NCBI RefSeq assembly: GCF_016907675.1
Contig: NZ_JAFBCJ010000001.1
Coordinates: 1,240,001 to 1,304,000, forward strand
DNA: 64,000 nt
DNA from: Geodermatophilus bullaregiensis
GTDB lineage: Bacteria > Actinomycetota > Actinomycetes > Mycobacteriales > Geodermatophilaceae
Direction of reading: 5' to 3'
Part shown: positions 8,869 to 18,009 of the stretch, piece after piece
How positions within the stretch are numbered: position 1 is the first letter of the stretch
How the letters are laid out: each line of letters opens with the position of its first letter
Program-made: the position numbers and the translations under genes
The notes under the pieces: generated by a model
Told to the model about the DNA's origin: nothing
Databases searched by the model: none
The model's input: the letters and a program-made list of their open reading frames with translations, nothing else

Positions 8869-10035
8869 TCAGCGGGCGAGCGCCTGGTGGACCGAGTCCT
8901 CGTCGAGGTGGCCCTCGATGGCCATGAGGGCAGCGCCGATCCGGCCCGACAGGTCGGGGGCGTCGCTGACCGTGATCTCGAGCGCGCGGGCGGCCAGCGG
9001 GAGCGAGCGGCCGTAGACGGCCTCGCGGATGCCGGCGAGCAGCGGTGCGCCGGCCTGGGCCACCCCGCCGGTCATGACGATCCGGTGCGGGTTGAAGAAG
9101 TTGACCAGCGCGGCGAGCACGGTCCCGATGGTGCGGCCGGCCCGCCGGACCAGCTCCAGCGCCGGCCCGTCACCCTGGGCGGCGCGCTCGACCACCTCCC
9201 GGGTGCTGCTCACCGGCAGGCCGGCGGCGAGGGCGTCGCGCAGCAGGGCACCGCCGCCGGCGATGGCCTCGAGGCAGTTCTCGTTGCCGCAGCGGCACAG
9301 CACCGTCCGGCCGTCGGGCTGCGGGACGTGGATGTGCCCGATGTCCCCCGCGCTGCCCTGGGCACCCCGGTAGACGGCGCCGTCGACGATGATCCCGCAG
9401 CCGATGCCGGTGCCGACCTTCACCACCAGGACGTCCTGCACCGACCCGGCCACGCCCATCTCGCCCAGGGCCATCACGTTCACGTCGTTGTCGACGAACA
9501 CCGGGCACCCGTAGCGGCCGAAGGCGCTGGGGATCGGGTGGTCGTGCCAGCCGGGCATGATCGGCGGGTGCGACGGCCGCCCCGTCGAGAACTCCACCGG
9601 GCCGGGGATGCCCACGCCCACGGCGCAGACGTCGGCCGGCGTGAGCCCGGCCTCGGCCAGCACCTGCTGCGCGAGCCGGTCGACCTCGGCCAGCACCGGA
9701 CCGGGGCCGTCGGCGATGTCGATGGGGTGCCCGACCGTGGCGAGGACCTGCGCCGACAGGTCGGTGACCGCGACGTCGACGCTGGTGACGCCGAGGTCGA
9801 CGGCGAGCACGCACCCGGCCCGGCTGTTGAACCGCAGCAGCGTCGGCGGCCGGCCGCCGGTGCTCCAGCCCCGGCCGCCCTCCTCGAGCAGCCCGGCGGC
9901 GATCAGCTGGTCGACCCGCGCGCTGACGGTGTTGCGCGCGGCCCCGGTCAGCGCGACCAGCTCGGCCCGGCTCCGCGCGCGGCCGGTGCGCACGTGGTGC
10001 AGCAGCGCGCCGGCCGAGGCGGAGGAGGTGGCCAC
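8869..10035 (-). CDS. ROK family transcriptional regulator
   Basis: A 388-residue NagC/XylR-type repressor. An N-terminal winged helix-turn-helix (about residues 5-65; SRAELVALTGAARNTVSARVDQL) is fused to a ROK sugar-kinase-like domain. That domain has the ATP-fold segment VDLGVTSVDVAV, the conserved NDVNVMALGE and the zinc motif with CRCGNENC near residue 250. The GHIH in the ROK signature is present. GTG at 10035 gives the usual VATSSASAG N-terminus. The open frame upstream belongs to the antisense of other genes. Such proteins sense a sugar and release DNA. The adjacent sugar operon, beyond a 272-bp gap, is its likely target. Confidence 0.9.
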   Translation of the reverse strand: MATSSASAGALLHHVRTGRARSRAELVALTGAARNTVSARVDQLIAAGLLEEGGRGWSTGGRPPTLLRFNSRAGCVLAVDLGVTSVDVAVTDLSAQVLATVGHPIDIADGPGPVLAEVDRLAQQVLAEAGLTPADVCAVGVGIPGPVEFSTGRPSHPPIMPGWHDHPIPSAFGRYGCPVFVDNDVNVMALGEMGVAGSVQDVLVVKVGTGIGCGIIVDGAVYRGAQGSAGDIGHIHVPQPDGRTVLCRCGNENCLEAIAGGGALLRDALAAGLPVSSTREVVERAAQGDGPALELVRRAGRTIGTVLAALVNFFNPHRIVMTGGVAQAGAPLLAGIREAVYGRSLPLAARALEITVSDAPDLSGRIGAALMAIEGHLDEDSVHQALAR

Positions 10036-10039
10036 GCGG

Positions 10040-10729
10040 TCATGGTGACACGCCGCTGGCCCGGTCTCCGCCGCCCGGCCCGGGCACGTCCGCGAGGGCG
10101 GCCCGGAGGACCGCGGCGACGTCGTCCGGGTGCGTCTGCACGGCCATGTGTGCTGCACCCGGCAGCTCGTGGACCCGGCCCAGCGGCGCGGCGGCGGCCA
10201 CCTGCCGCGCCCAGTCGGCGCGGCACAGCCGGTCGCGGGTGCCGCGGACGACGGTCACCGGCACCCGGACGGCGGGCAGCCGGGCGTCGATGCGGTCGGG
10301 CGCGGCGACCCGCCACAGCGCCCGCATCGCCCGCGGGCCGGTCGACAGCCACTGCGCCAGGACCAGCGGCAGCTGCCACCACGGCTCGCGGACCGCCGTC
10401 TGCAGCCACCACCCGGCCAGCCGGGGCAGCGGGCGCAGCCGCGGGTCGGTCGTCGGCCCGAGCAGGACCACGCCGGTCACCCGCGGGTCGACGGCGGCCG
10501 CGGCGACCACCTGGCAGCTCTGCGAGTGGCCGACCAGCACGACCGGCCCGGCCCCCAGGCGCCTCCTCAGCCGGGCGGCCAGCACGTCCAGCGGCGGAAC
10601 GGGTGCAGACCGGCCCATCCCGGGTAGGAGGACGACGTCGGCGGGCACCCGCCGGCGCAGCCGCGACGACGACCGTCCGTCCAGCCCCAGGCCAGGGACC
10701 AGCACGAGCCGGGGGATGACGGTGGCCAC
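10040..10729 (-). CDS. Alpha/beta hydrolase
   Basis: A 229-residue hydrolase with the elbow G-H-S-Q-S (Ser near residue 68). The probable acid is Asp in RGTRDRLC (about 165) and the probable base His in PGAAHMAV (about 194). The N-terminus LVLVPGLGLDGR supplies the oxyanion-hole region. It is short for the fold and has a Trp-rich lid (WWLQTAVREPWW). Its stop lies four bases before the ROK regulator start, so the two genes are likely co-transcribed. The substrate is unknown and no link to the sugar operon is evident beyond position. Confidence 0.85.
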   Translation of the reverse strand: MATVIPRLVLVPGLGLDGRSSSRLRRRVPADVVLLPGMGRSAPVPPLDVLAARLRRRLGAGPVVLVGHSQSCQVVAAAAVDPRVTGVVLLGPTTDPRLRPLPRLAGWWLQTAVREPWWQLPLVLAQWLSTGPRAMRALWRVAAPDRIDARLPAVRVPVTVVRGTRDRLCRADWARQVAAAAPLGRVHELPGAAHMAVQTHPDDVAAVLRAALADVPGPGGGDRASGVSP

Positions 10730-10855
10730 CGGCCCGGTTGTACTGGTCGGCGGCGCCGACCGCGATCGGACCGGACGACGGCCGTGAGGGGGATCACCTC
10801 CTCACCCGGCCCGCCACCGGACGCTGGAGTTCCTGACAGGGAAGGATCAGTCATC

Positions 10856-12307
10856 ATGACGACATCACCTGCGCCCACCACTGCCGGCACCCCCGCGACC
10901 GGCCGGCCGCGGGTGGTCGTCGTCGGCTCCGGCTTCGGGGGCCTGTTCGCCGCCAAGGCGCTGCGCAAGGCCCCGGTCGACATCACCGTCATCGGCAAGA
11001 CCGGCCACCACCTGTTCCAGCCGCTGCTCTACCAGGTGGCCACGGGCATCCTGTCCGAGGGCGAGATCGCCCCGGCCACCCGCGAGGTGCTGCGCCACCA
11101 GGCCAACGCCCGGGTGGTCCTCGGCGAGGTGGTCGACGTCGACCTCGCCGCGCGCACGGTGACCTCGACGGTCCTGGGCCGCACCACGGTGCACCCCTAC
11201 GACGAGCTCGTCGTGGCCGCCGGCGCCGGGCAGTCCTACTTCGGCAACGACCACTTCGCCGAGTTCGCCCCGGGCATGAAGAGCGTCGACGACGCCCTCG
11301 AGCTGCGCGGGCGCATCTTCGGCGCCTTCGAGCTGGCCGAGCTCGCCACCGACCAGGCCGAGATCGACCGGCTGATGACCTTCGTCGTCGTCGGCGCGGG
11401 CCCCACCGGCGTGGAGATGGCCGGGCAGATCGCCGAGCTGGCCCACCGCACGCTGCGCCGCGACTTCCGCTCGATCGACCCGCAGCGGGCGCGGATCATC
11501 CTGCTCGACGCCGCGCCACAGGTGCTGCCGCCGTTCGGCCCGAAGCTGGGCGAGAAGGCCCGCCGGCACCTCAACGAGATCGGCGTGGAGGTCCAGCTCG
11601 GCGCGATGGTCACCGACCTCGACGCCGACGGCCTCACCGTCAAGGACGCCGACGGCGAGCTCCGCCGCATCCCCGCGGCCACCAAGGTGTGGGCCGCCGG
11701 TGTGCAGGCGTCGCCGCTGGGCCGGCTGCTGGGGGACCAGGCCGGCGCCGAGGTCGACCGCGCCGGCCGCATCTCGGTGCAGCCGGACCTGACGCTGCCC
11801 GGGCACCCCGAGGTGCACGTCATCGGGGACATGGCCAACCACCCCGACAAGCTGCCCGGCGTGGCCCAGGTGGCCATCCAGGGCGGGCGCTACACCGCCG
11901 ACCAGATCCAGCGGCGGCTCGCGGGCAAGGCGCCCCGGGGTCCGTTCCGCTACCGCGACAAGGGCAACATGGCGACCATCTCGCGGTTCTCCGCCGTCGC
12001 CGACATCAAGAACATGAAGTTCGAGGGCTTCATCGCCTGGGTGATCTGGCTGGTGGTGCACCTCTTCTACATCATCGGCTTCAAGAGCCGGATCACCACC
12101 GTGCTGCACTGGATGGTCAGCTTCCTCGGCCGCGGCCGCTCGCAGCGGGTGGCCACCCAGCAGCAGGTCTACGGCCGCCTGGCGCTGGAGAAGCTCGGTG
12201 ACGGCTTCGCGACGTCGAAGACCGGTGGCCCCAAGGACCACCCAGCCCAGCCCGACACGGTCAACCCCGAGCAGCAGCAGGACCTGGTCGGCCGCCGCAC
12301 CGCCTAA
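10856..12307 (+). CDS. ndh: Type II NADH dehydrogenase (NDH-2)
   Basis: A 483-residue flavoprotein that passes electrons from NADH to menaquinone without pumping protons. The first Rossmann motif VVVGSGFGGLFAAKAL (about residue 20) binds FAD. The second, VVVGAGPTGVEMAGQ (about 175-190), binds NADH. The segment LFQPLLYQVATG is characteristic of NDH-2. Hydrophobic helices near residues 385-410 (FIAWVIWLVVHLFYIIGF) attach it to the membrane. The ATG at 10856 is preceded by GGAAGGA. It stands alone between divergent and convergent neighbours and is probably a housekeeping respiratory gene. Its stop overlaps the convergent hydrolase stop. Confidence 0.93.
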   Translation: MTTSPAPTTAGTPATGRPRVVVVGSGFGGLFAAKALRKAPVDITVIGKTGHHLFQPLLYQVATGILSEGEIAPATREVLRHQANARVVLGEVVDVDLAARTVTSTVLGRTTVHPYDELVVAAGAGQSYFGNDHFAEFAPGMKSVDDALELRGRIFGAFELAELATDQAEIDRLMTFVVVGAGPTGVEMAGQIAELAHRTLRRDFRSIDPQRARIILLDAAPQVLPPFGPKLGEKARRHLNEIGVEVQLGAMVTDLDADGLTVKDADGELRRIPAATKVWAAGVQASPLGRLLGDQAGAEVDRAGRISVQPDLTLPGHPEVHVIGDMANHPDKLPGVAQVAIQGGRYTADQIQRRLAGKAPRGPFRYRDKGNMATISRFSAVADIKNMKFEGFIAWVIWLVVHLFYIIGFKSRITTVLHWMVSFLGRGRSQRVATQQQVYGRLALEKLGDGFATSKTGGPKDHPAQPDTVNPEQQQDLVGRRTA

Positions 12308-13125
12308 CCGGCGTAGCCCCCGCGGAGGGGCGGCCCCGGCCCGTCCGGCTCCTGGCCGGGCGGGCCGAGCCACGTCCGCAGCGCGGCGGTGACGAGGTCG
12401 GGGGTCACCACGTGGCCGCCGTCGAACTCCTCGTAGACGACGTCGTAGCCGGCCGCCGCGAGGTCGCGCGACACCCGCCGGCCGCAGCGCGCCACCGGCA
12501 GGACGCGGTCGTGGGTGCCGTGGGAGATCCAGACCCGGGGGCGGCCGTCGCGTCCGGGCGGGGCGACGAAGCCGGGCGAGAAGGCGAGCAGCGCCTCGAA
12601 CAGACCGCCGTTGGCCAGGCCCAGCGACAGGGCGTACGAGCCGCCGTCGGAGAACCCGCCGAGGGCCAGCCGCGCCACCGCCAGCCCGGCCGCGGCCTGC
12701 TCCAGCGCGGCGTCGAGGACGGCGACGTCGCGGCCGAGCCCGCCGGCCAGCAGGTCCCACGTGGAGGCCACCGAGGTCGTCGCGAGCACCGCGACCCCCC
12801 GCGCGGTGGCCGCGTCGGCCACCGCGCCCAGGCTCTGCCCGGCGTTCCCGCCGGCGCCGTGGCAGAACACGAGCAGGGGCCGCGGTCCGGGGGGCCCGTC
12901 GGGCACCGCGACCAGCGCCTCGGCTCCTCCGAGGTCGAGCGCGGTGGTGCCGGGCGGCAGCGGCGGCCCGGCGGGATCGGCGCCGGGCCGGGTGCCGAGG
13001 CGGCCGTCGCGGGCCGGGCGCGGCCCCGTGCCGGGTCCCGCGGCGAGCGTGCGGGTGGTGGGGGGCACGAGGTCACCCGCGTCGCGCAGCGGCAGCGCCG
13101 GTGCCCCGAACCCGTCGCCGCCCAT
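12304..13125 (-). CDS. Alpha/beta hydrolase, phospholipase/carboxylesterase-like
   Basis: A 273-residue soluble hydrolase. The oxyanion segment FCHGAGGNAG, the elbow G-F-S-D-G (Ser about residue 165) and the late HGTHDRVLP and FDGGHVV segments supply Ser, Asp and His of an esterase triad. The first ~65 residues are Pro/Gly-rich and outside the fold. ATG at 13125 is chosen because GGGAGG lies six bases upstream. This makes the gene overlap the end of the upstream carboxylate-amine ligase by 53 bp. A GTG at 13068 would remove the overlap but has no ribosome site. The two genes are probably one transcript. Confidence 0.82.
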   Translation of the reverse strand: MGGDGFGAPALPLRDAGDLVPPTTRTLAAGPGTGPRPARDGRLGTRPGADPAGPPLPPGTTALDLGGAEALVAVPDGPPGPRPLLVFCHGAGGNAGQSLGAVADAATARGVAVLATTSVASTWDLLAGGLGRDVAVLDAALEQAAAGLAVARLALGGFSDGGSYALSLGLANGGLFEALLAFSPGFVAPPGRDGRPRVWISHGTHDRVLPVARCGRRVSRDLAAAGYDVVYEEFDGGHVVTPDLVTAALRTWLGPPGQEPDGPGPPLRGGYAG

Positions 13126-14287
13126 CAGGTCCTCCCGGCCGCCCCTCGCGGACGACCTGCTCGGCGACCGCCCGGCGGTCGCCCGTGCGCAGCCAGGTGC
13201 TCCGCTGCCGCGCCGCCGAGGTACCCCGGCCGAGCAGGTCCTGCACGCGCGCGGTGACCTCGTCCCACTCGCCGGCGTCGGCGAGGTCGGCCTCCAGCTC
13301 GGCGAGCAGGGCGCCGACGGCCGCCCCCGGGTCGACCAGCTCACCGCGCAGCGGGTCGAACAGCGGGGCGGACAGGCCGGAGCGCGCCGCGCGCCAGCGG
13401 GCCGCCCGCAGCTGCTCCGGCCGCAGCTCCGGCACCGGCTCGCCGCGCCACGCGCGCCCGGCCAGCACCCGCACCAGCGAGCGGACCAGCGCGGCGTGCA
13501 GGACGGCGTCGTCGAGGGTGGTGCAGACGTCGGCCAGCCGGAACTCCAGCGTGGGCAGCCGGGCCGAGGGGCGCACGTCCCAGTACAGGTGCGAGCCGTC
13601 CTCGACCACGCCCGAGGCGACCAGCCCGGCCAGCACCCGGCGGTAGCCGTCGGCGTCCCCGAGCGGTTCGGGCGCCCCGGCGTGCGGGAAGCGGGTCCAC
13701 CACAGCGTGCGCCAGGACTCGTAGCCGGTGTCCACGCCGTCGTGGAAGGGGGAGCTGCCGGTCATCGCCAGCAGCACCGGCAGGTAGGGCCGCGTGCGGT
13801 CGAGGACGGCGACGGCGGTGTCGAGGTCGGGGACGCCGACGTGCACGTGGCAGCCGCAGATGTCCTGCTGCTGGGCCAGGCCCGCCCAGCGCTCGACCAT
13901 CGCCTCGTACCGCCGCCCCGGCGTCACCGGCATCGTGTGCCAGGAGCTCCAGGGGTGGGTGGAGGCGGGCAGCAGCACCAACCCGTCGCGCTCCGCGGCC
14001 GCGGCCGCCTCGGCGCGGGCGCCGGCGAGCTCGGCGCGCAGCTGGGCGAGCGAGGTGCACACGCCGGTGGCGGTCTCCAGCTGCGTGGTCGCGATCTCCG
14101 GGTGCACGTGCGGACCGGCCTCGCCGGCCAGCGCCGCCGCGGACGCCCGCGGTCCCGGCGCCACCTCGAGGGTGTCGGGGTCGACGAGGTGGAACTCCTC
14201 CTCGACGCCGAGGGTGCGCCCGACGGCGCCGCGCTCCTGTGTCCTGGTGGACCCCTGTCTGACGGGGTGCTGGCCGTCGGTGTCCAC
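13073..14287 (-). CDS. Carboxylate-amine ligase, YbdK/GCS2 family
   Basis: A 404-residue ATP-grasp-like ligase of the glutamate-cysteine ligase 2 family. It shows LGVEEEFHLVD near the N-terminus, HPEIATTQLE, STHPWSSW, CGCHVHVGV and LEFRLADVC, which are the conserved metal/ATP and substrate blocks. Characterised relatives join glutamate to cysteine or another amine. Actinobacteria make mycothiol rather than glutathione, so the true product is uncertain. GTG at 14287 follows GAGGAGGGG and gives the family's usual length. The longer open frame upstream lacks similarity. Confidence 0.88.
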   Translation of the reverse strand: MDTDGQHPVRQGSTRTQERGAVGRTLGVEEEFHLVDPDTLEVAPGPRASAAALAGEAGPHVHPEIATTQLETATGVCTSLAQLRAELAGARAEAAAAAERDGLVLLPASTHPWSSWHTMPVTPGRRYEAMVERWAGLAQQQDICGCHVHVGVPDLDTAVAVLDRTRPYLPVLLAMTGSSPFHDGVDTGYESWRTLWWTRFPHAGAPEPLGDADGYRRVLAGLVASGVVEDGSHLYWDVRPSARLPTLEFRLADVCTTLDDAVLHAALVRSLVRVLAGRAWRGEPVPELRPEQLRAARWRAARSGLSAPLFDPLRGELVDPGAAVGALLAELEADLADAGEWDEVTARVQDLLGRGTSAARQRSTWLRTGDRRAVAEQVVREGRPGGPDGRRRVRGTGAAAARRG

Positions 14288-14482
14288 GCCCCTCCTCGGT
14301 GCCGGTCCGGTCGCCGGGGAGGCCGACGCTACGGCCGCGCCGTCCGGGTCGCACCCGCTCGCCCGGGTGCGGCCCGGGCCCCGTCCCGGCTGATCGCTCA
14401 CGGCGTAGCGCGAGGGGTGGCACCGCAGGCCGTGGCAGGCGTCTCCTGGTCAGTGCAACTGTGTAATCAGAGGAGGTGCGTC

Positions 14483-15424
14483 GTGACCCGACCGGACACC
14501 GACGCGGCGCTGGACGCCTACTCGCAGGTGGTCACCGCGGTGGCCGCCGACCTCGGCACGCACGTGGCCGCGCTGCAGGTCACCGCCCGCGACGGCCGCC
14601 CCGGCGCGGGCTCGGCGGTGGTCGTCCCCGGCGACGGGCTGCTGCTCACCAACGCCCACGTCGTCGGCCGCGCGCGATCCGGGCGCGCGGTGTTCGGCGA
14701 CGGCAGCGAGACGCCGGTGGAGGTGGTGGGCACCGACCCGCTGTCCGACCTCGCCGTCGTCCGCGCGACCGACGGCGCGCCGGAGCCGGCCGTGCTCGGC
14801 GACGCCGCCGGCCTGCGGGTCGGGCAGCTGGTCGTGGCCGTGGGCAACCCGCTCGGGCTGGCCGGGTCGGTCACCGCCGGGGTGGTCAGCGGGCTGGGCC
14901 GCTCGCTGCCCACCCGGGACGGGCGGACCGCGCGCGTGGTCGAGGACGTCATCCAGACCGACGCCGCGCTCAACCCCGGCAACTCCGGCGGCGCGCTGGC
15001 GGACTCCACCAGCCGGGTGGTCGGCATCAACACCGCCGTGGCCGGGTGGGGCCTGGGCCTGGCCGTGCCGGTCAACGACACCACCCGCCGCATCATGGCC
15101 ACCCTCGTGCGGGACGGCCGCGTGCGGCGGGCCTACCTCGGCCTGGTCAGCAGCCCGGCTCCGCTGCCCGCACCGCTCGCCGAGCGCACCGGACGGCGCC
15201 GGGGCCTGCGGGTGGTCGACGTCGTCGCCGGCTCACCGGCCGACCGGGCGGGGCTGCGGGCCGGCGACCTCGTGCTCGAGGCCGGCCGCGCCCCGGTGGC
15301 CGAGGCGCAGAGCCTGCAGCGGCTGCTGTTCGCCGAGGCGGTCGGCCGGCCGCTGCCGGTCACGGTGTACCGGCGCGGCGCGATGGTCGACGTCGTCGCC
15401 GTCCCCACCGAGCTGACCGGCTGA
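14483..15424 (+). CDS. HtrA-like trypsin-type serine protease with PDZ domain
   Basis: A 313-residue protease. The catalytic triad is visible: His in LTNAHVVG, Asp in DPLSDLAVV and Ser in NPGNSGGAL. The C-terminal ~90 residues form a PDZ domain (RGLRVVDVVAGSPADRAGLRAGD). No signal peptide or membrane helix is seen at the N-terminus, unlike DegP or the membrane-anchored actinobacterial HtrA, so it may act in the cytoplasm. GTG at 14483 is preceded by AGGAGG at 14471-14476. A short AT-richer segment (14452-14469) immediately upstream may belong to its promoter region. Confidence 0.9.
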   Translation: MTRPDTDAALDAYSQVVTAVAADLGTHVAALQVTARDGRPGAGSAVVVPGDGLLLTNAHVVGRARSGRAVFGDGSETPVEVVGTDPLSDLAVVRATDGAPEPAVLGDAAGLRVGQLVVAVGNPLGLAGSVTAGVVSGLGRSLPTRDGRTARVVEDVIQTDAALNPGNSGGALADSTSRVVGINTAVAGWGLGLAVPVNDTTRRIMATLVRDGRVRRAYLGLVSSPAPLPAPLAERTGRRRGLRVVDVVAGSPADRAGLRAGDLVLEAGRAPVAEAQSLQRLLFAEAVGRPLPVTVYRRGAMVDVVAVPTELTG

Positions 15425-15509
15425 CGACGTCCGTCCAGCTCCGCAGCGGCCACCGCCCCACGGGTCGCCGCCACCTGTGACGATGCCCCGGCGACGGAGG
15501 GGGGACCGG

Positions 15510-16433
15510 GTGCACGGGGACCACAGGGGCGGACTCGGCCTGCTCGCGCTGCTGCACGCGTGCGCCGGCGGGCTCTGCGCGGCCGGGGCGATGTGGCCGA
15601 TGAGCCCGCGGACGCCGGTGGCCCTGCTGTCGGCCCTCGCCGTCGTCGGCGGGCTGGCGTCCGCCGCGTGCTGGTCGGGCCGGGACCGGCTGCCCGGAGG
15701 TGCGGTCCACGCGGGCCTGGGGCTGTTCACGCTGGCCTCGGCCCTGCTGGCGTGGCGCTCGGCCACCGCGGTCGGGATCGTCGGCCTGGGGTGCACGCTC
15801 GTCGCCCTGGGCGTGCTGGCCGGGCACGTGCTCCCGCCGGCACCGGCCCGCTGGCACGTGGCCGGCGCGGTCGCCGCCGTCAGCGCCGGCGCGGCCGCCG
15901 CCGCGCCCACCGGCTTCGCCTCGCCGTGGGTGGCCGCCGTGGTGACCGCCGTCGTCCTGACCGAGGCGCAGGTGCGCCAGTCGGGCGCGCTGCGCCGGGC
16001 GGCCACCACCGACCCGCTCACCGGGATGGCCAACCGCCGCGCGTGGGAGCTCGGGGCCGGCCGTCTCCTGGCGCACGCGCAGCGCACCGGCGAACCGCTG
16101 ACCGTGGCCGTCCTCGACCTCGACGACTTCAAGGCGGTCAACGACACCGAGGGCCACGCGGCCGGCGACGCGCTGCTGCGGGCGCTGGCCACCGAGTGGC
16201 ACGGCGAGCTGCGCCGCTCGGACCTGCTCGGCCGGCTCGGCGGCGACGAGTTCGTGCTCTGCCTGCCCGCCACCGACACGGCCACCACCGAGGACCTGCT
16301 CGACCGGCTGCGCCGGGCCTCGAGCGCGGCCTGGTCGGCGGGGACGGCGACGGCGCGGCCGGGCGAGGGCCTCGACGAGCTCCTCGCCCGCGCCGACGCC
16401 GCCCTCTACCGGGCCAAGCGCGCCCGCCGCTGA
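15510..16433 (+). CDS. Membrane-anchored diguanylate cyclase (GGDEF)
   Basis: A 307-residue protein with about five to six hydrophobic helices in the first ~150 residues, followed by a GGDEF domain that makes cyclic di-GMP. The active-site loop GGDEF is intact. An RRSD inhibitory-site motif sits exactly five residues before it, so product feedback is expected. DPLTGMANRR marks the domain entry. GTG at 15510 has GGAGGGGG seven bases upstream. In-frame GTG 15477 or ATG 15483 would add 9-11 residues but lack a ribosome site. No sensory PAS or GAF domain is present, so the membrane segment is probably the sensor. Confidence 0.9.
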   Translation: MHGDHRGGLGLLALLHACAGGLCAAGAMWPMSPRTPVALLSALAVVGGLASAACWSGRDRLPGGAVHAGLGLFTLASALLAWRSATAVGIVGLGCTLVALGVLAGHVLPPAPARWHVAGAVAAVSAGAAAAAPTGFASPWVAAVVTAVVLTEAQVRQSGALRRAATTDPLTGMANRRAWELGAGRLLAHAQRTGEPLTVAVLDLDDFKAVNDTEGHAAGDALLRALATEWHGELRRSDLLGRLGGDEFVLCLPATDTATTEDLLDRLRRASSAAWSAGTATARPGEGLDELLARADAALYRAKRARR

Positions 16434-16588
16434 CCCGGTCGCGGCAGCGCTCCCCCACCCTGGGTGCCGCCGCGCCCGGGAGCGGACCGCGGCGCGCCGC
16501 CGGCCGGTCCGGGCGGCCGTGCACCGTGGCAGCGTGCGGTGCGCCCGGCGGCCCGGCCGCTTGCGCCGGCCCGGGCGTGGAGACGGCG

Positions 16589-17986
16589 ATGGCCTCGATC
16601 GTGGTGTGCGGCGGCAGCGTGGTGGGCCTCAGCGCGGCGATGATGCTGGCCCGGGACGGCCACGAGGTCACCGTCCTGGAGTCCGACCCCGACGGCGCTC
16701 CGGCCACCCCGTCGGAGGCCTGGGAGTCCTGGCGCCGGCACGGCGTCGCCCAGTTCCAGCAGCCGCACACGGTGTTCCCGCGCTTCCGCGCCGTCGCCGA
16801 CGAGGAGCTGCCCGGGCTGACCGACCGGCTGCTCGACGCCGGGTGCATCTGGGTGGACCGGCTCACCTCGATGCCACCCTCGCTCACCGACCGCGCACCG
16901 CGACCGGGTGACGAGCGGCTGCTCGGCGTCACCGGGCGCCGCCCGGTCGTCGAGTCGGCCGTGGCCGCCGCGGCCGAGGACGCACCGGGGGTCACCGTGC
17001 GTCGTGGCGTCCGGGTGGCCGAGCTGCTCCCCGGCACGCCGACGCTGGACGGGGTCCCGCACGCGGCCGGGGTCCGGACGACGACGGGTGAGGACGTCCG
17101 CGCGGACCTCGTCGTCGACGCCACCGGCCGGCGCAGCCCGTCGACGGGCTGGTTGGCCGCGCTCGACGCCCGGCCGCCGACGACACGGGCGCAGGACTCG
17201 GGGTTCGTCTACTACACCCGCTACTTCACCGGGCCGCAGCGGCCGGCCGCGTTCGGCCCACCGATCAGCCCGCTGGGCAGCATCTCGGTGCTGACGCTCG
17301 ACGGCGACAACGACACCTGGTCGGTGACCGTCTTCGCGCAGAGCGGGGACGCGCCGCTCAAGGCCCTGCGCGCCCCGGAGGTCTTCGACCGCGTCATCGG
17401 GGCCTGCCCGCTGCACGCCCACTGGCTCGACGGGCAACCCACGGGCGGCGTGCTGGCGATGGCCGGCGGCCTGGACTGCTCCCGGCGCTTCGTCGTCGAC
17501 GGCCGGCCGGTGGTGACCGGGTTCGCCACCGTCGGTGACGCCTGGGCCTGCACCAACCCGTCGGCCGGCCGCGGGCTGTCGGTGGGGCTCGTGCACGCCG
17601 CACTGCTGCGCCACCTGGTCGCCACGCACCTCGACCGGCCCGCCGACCTGGCCGTGGCCTGGGACGAGGCCACCGAGCGCACGGTCGGACCGTTCGTCGA
17701 GGAGCAGCTGGTCGAGGACCGGTCGCGGCTGGCCGGGATGGCCGCCGCCCGGGAGGGGCGGCCCCCGCCACCGCCGCCGCCCGGGCTGGCCGCCTTCCTC
17801 GGCGCTGCCGGGCAGGACGCCGACCTCTTCCGCGCGATGCTCGAGTACCGGACGTGCATGGCGCCGCTGGCCGAGCTGCTCGACCGGCCCGCGGTCCGCG
17901 AGCGGATGGCCGCGACGGAGCGCCGTCCGTCGGCGCCCCTCCCCGGTCCCGACCGCGGTCGGTTGCTGGACCTCCTCGCGGGCTGA
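16589..17986 (+). CDS. FAD-dependent monooxygenase-like flavoprotein
   Basis: A 465-residue flavoprotein. The N-terminal FAD Rossmann motif reads VVCGGSVVGLSAAMML with the ribose-binding acid in LESDPD. A second FAD segment, VTGFATVGDAWACTNPSAGRG, near residue 310 matches the GD motif of halogenase/monooxygenase relatives. The motif is CGGSVVG rather than GxGxxG, a mild departure at the first glycine positions. An Arg/Pro-rich insert (REGRPPPPPPPG) lies near residue 390. ATG at 16589 is preceded by GGAGA. The gene stands alone; substrate unknown. Tryptophan-halogenase-like or geranylgeranyl-reductase-like roles cannot be excluded. Confidence 0.8.
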   Translation: MASIVVCGGSVVGLSAAMMLARDGHEVTVLESDPDGAPATPSEAWESWRRHGVAQFQQPHTVFPRFRAVADEELPGLTDRLLDAGCIWVDRLTSMPPSLTDRAPRPGDERLLGVTGRRPVVESAVAAAAEDAPGVTVRRGVRVAELLPGTPTLDGVPHAAGVRTTTGEDVRADLVVDATGRRSPSTGWLAALDARPPTTRAQDSGFVYYTRYFTGPQRPAAFGPPISPLGSISVLTLDGDNDTWSVTVFAQSGDAPLKALRAPEVFDRVIGACPLHAHWLDGQPTGGVLAMAGGLDCSRRFVVDGRPVVTGFATVGDAWACTNPSAGRGLSVGLVHAALLRHLVATHLDRPADLAVAWDEATERTVGPFVEEQLVEDRSRLAGMAAAREGRPPPPPPPGLAAFLGAAGQDADLFRAMLEYRTCMAPLAELLDRPAVRERMAATERRPSAPLPGPDRGRLLDLLAG

Positions 17987-18009
17987 TCGCCGGGTGGCCG
18001 GGCGGGTCG

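Noticed and set aside
12515..14482. Very long upstream extension of the HtrA-like protease frame
   Set aside because: It runs antisense to two well-supported genes and has no similarity. The protease starts at GTG 14483 with AGGAGG.
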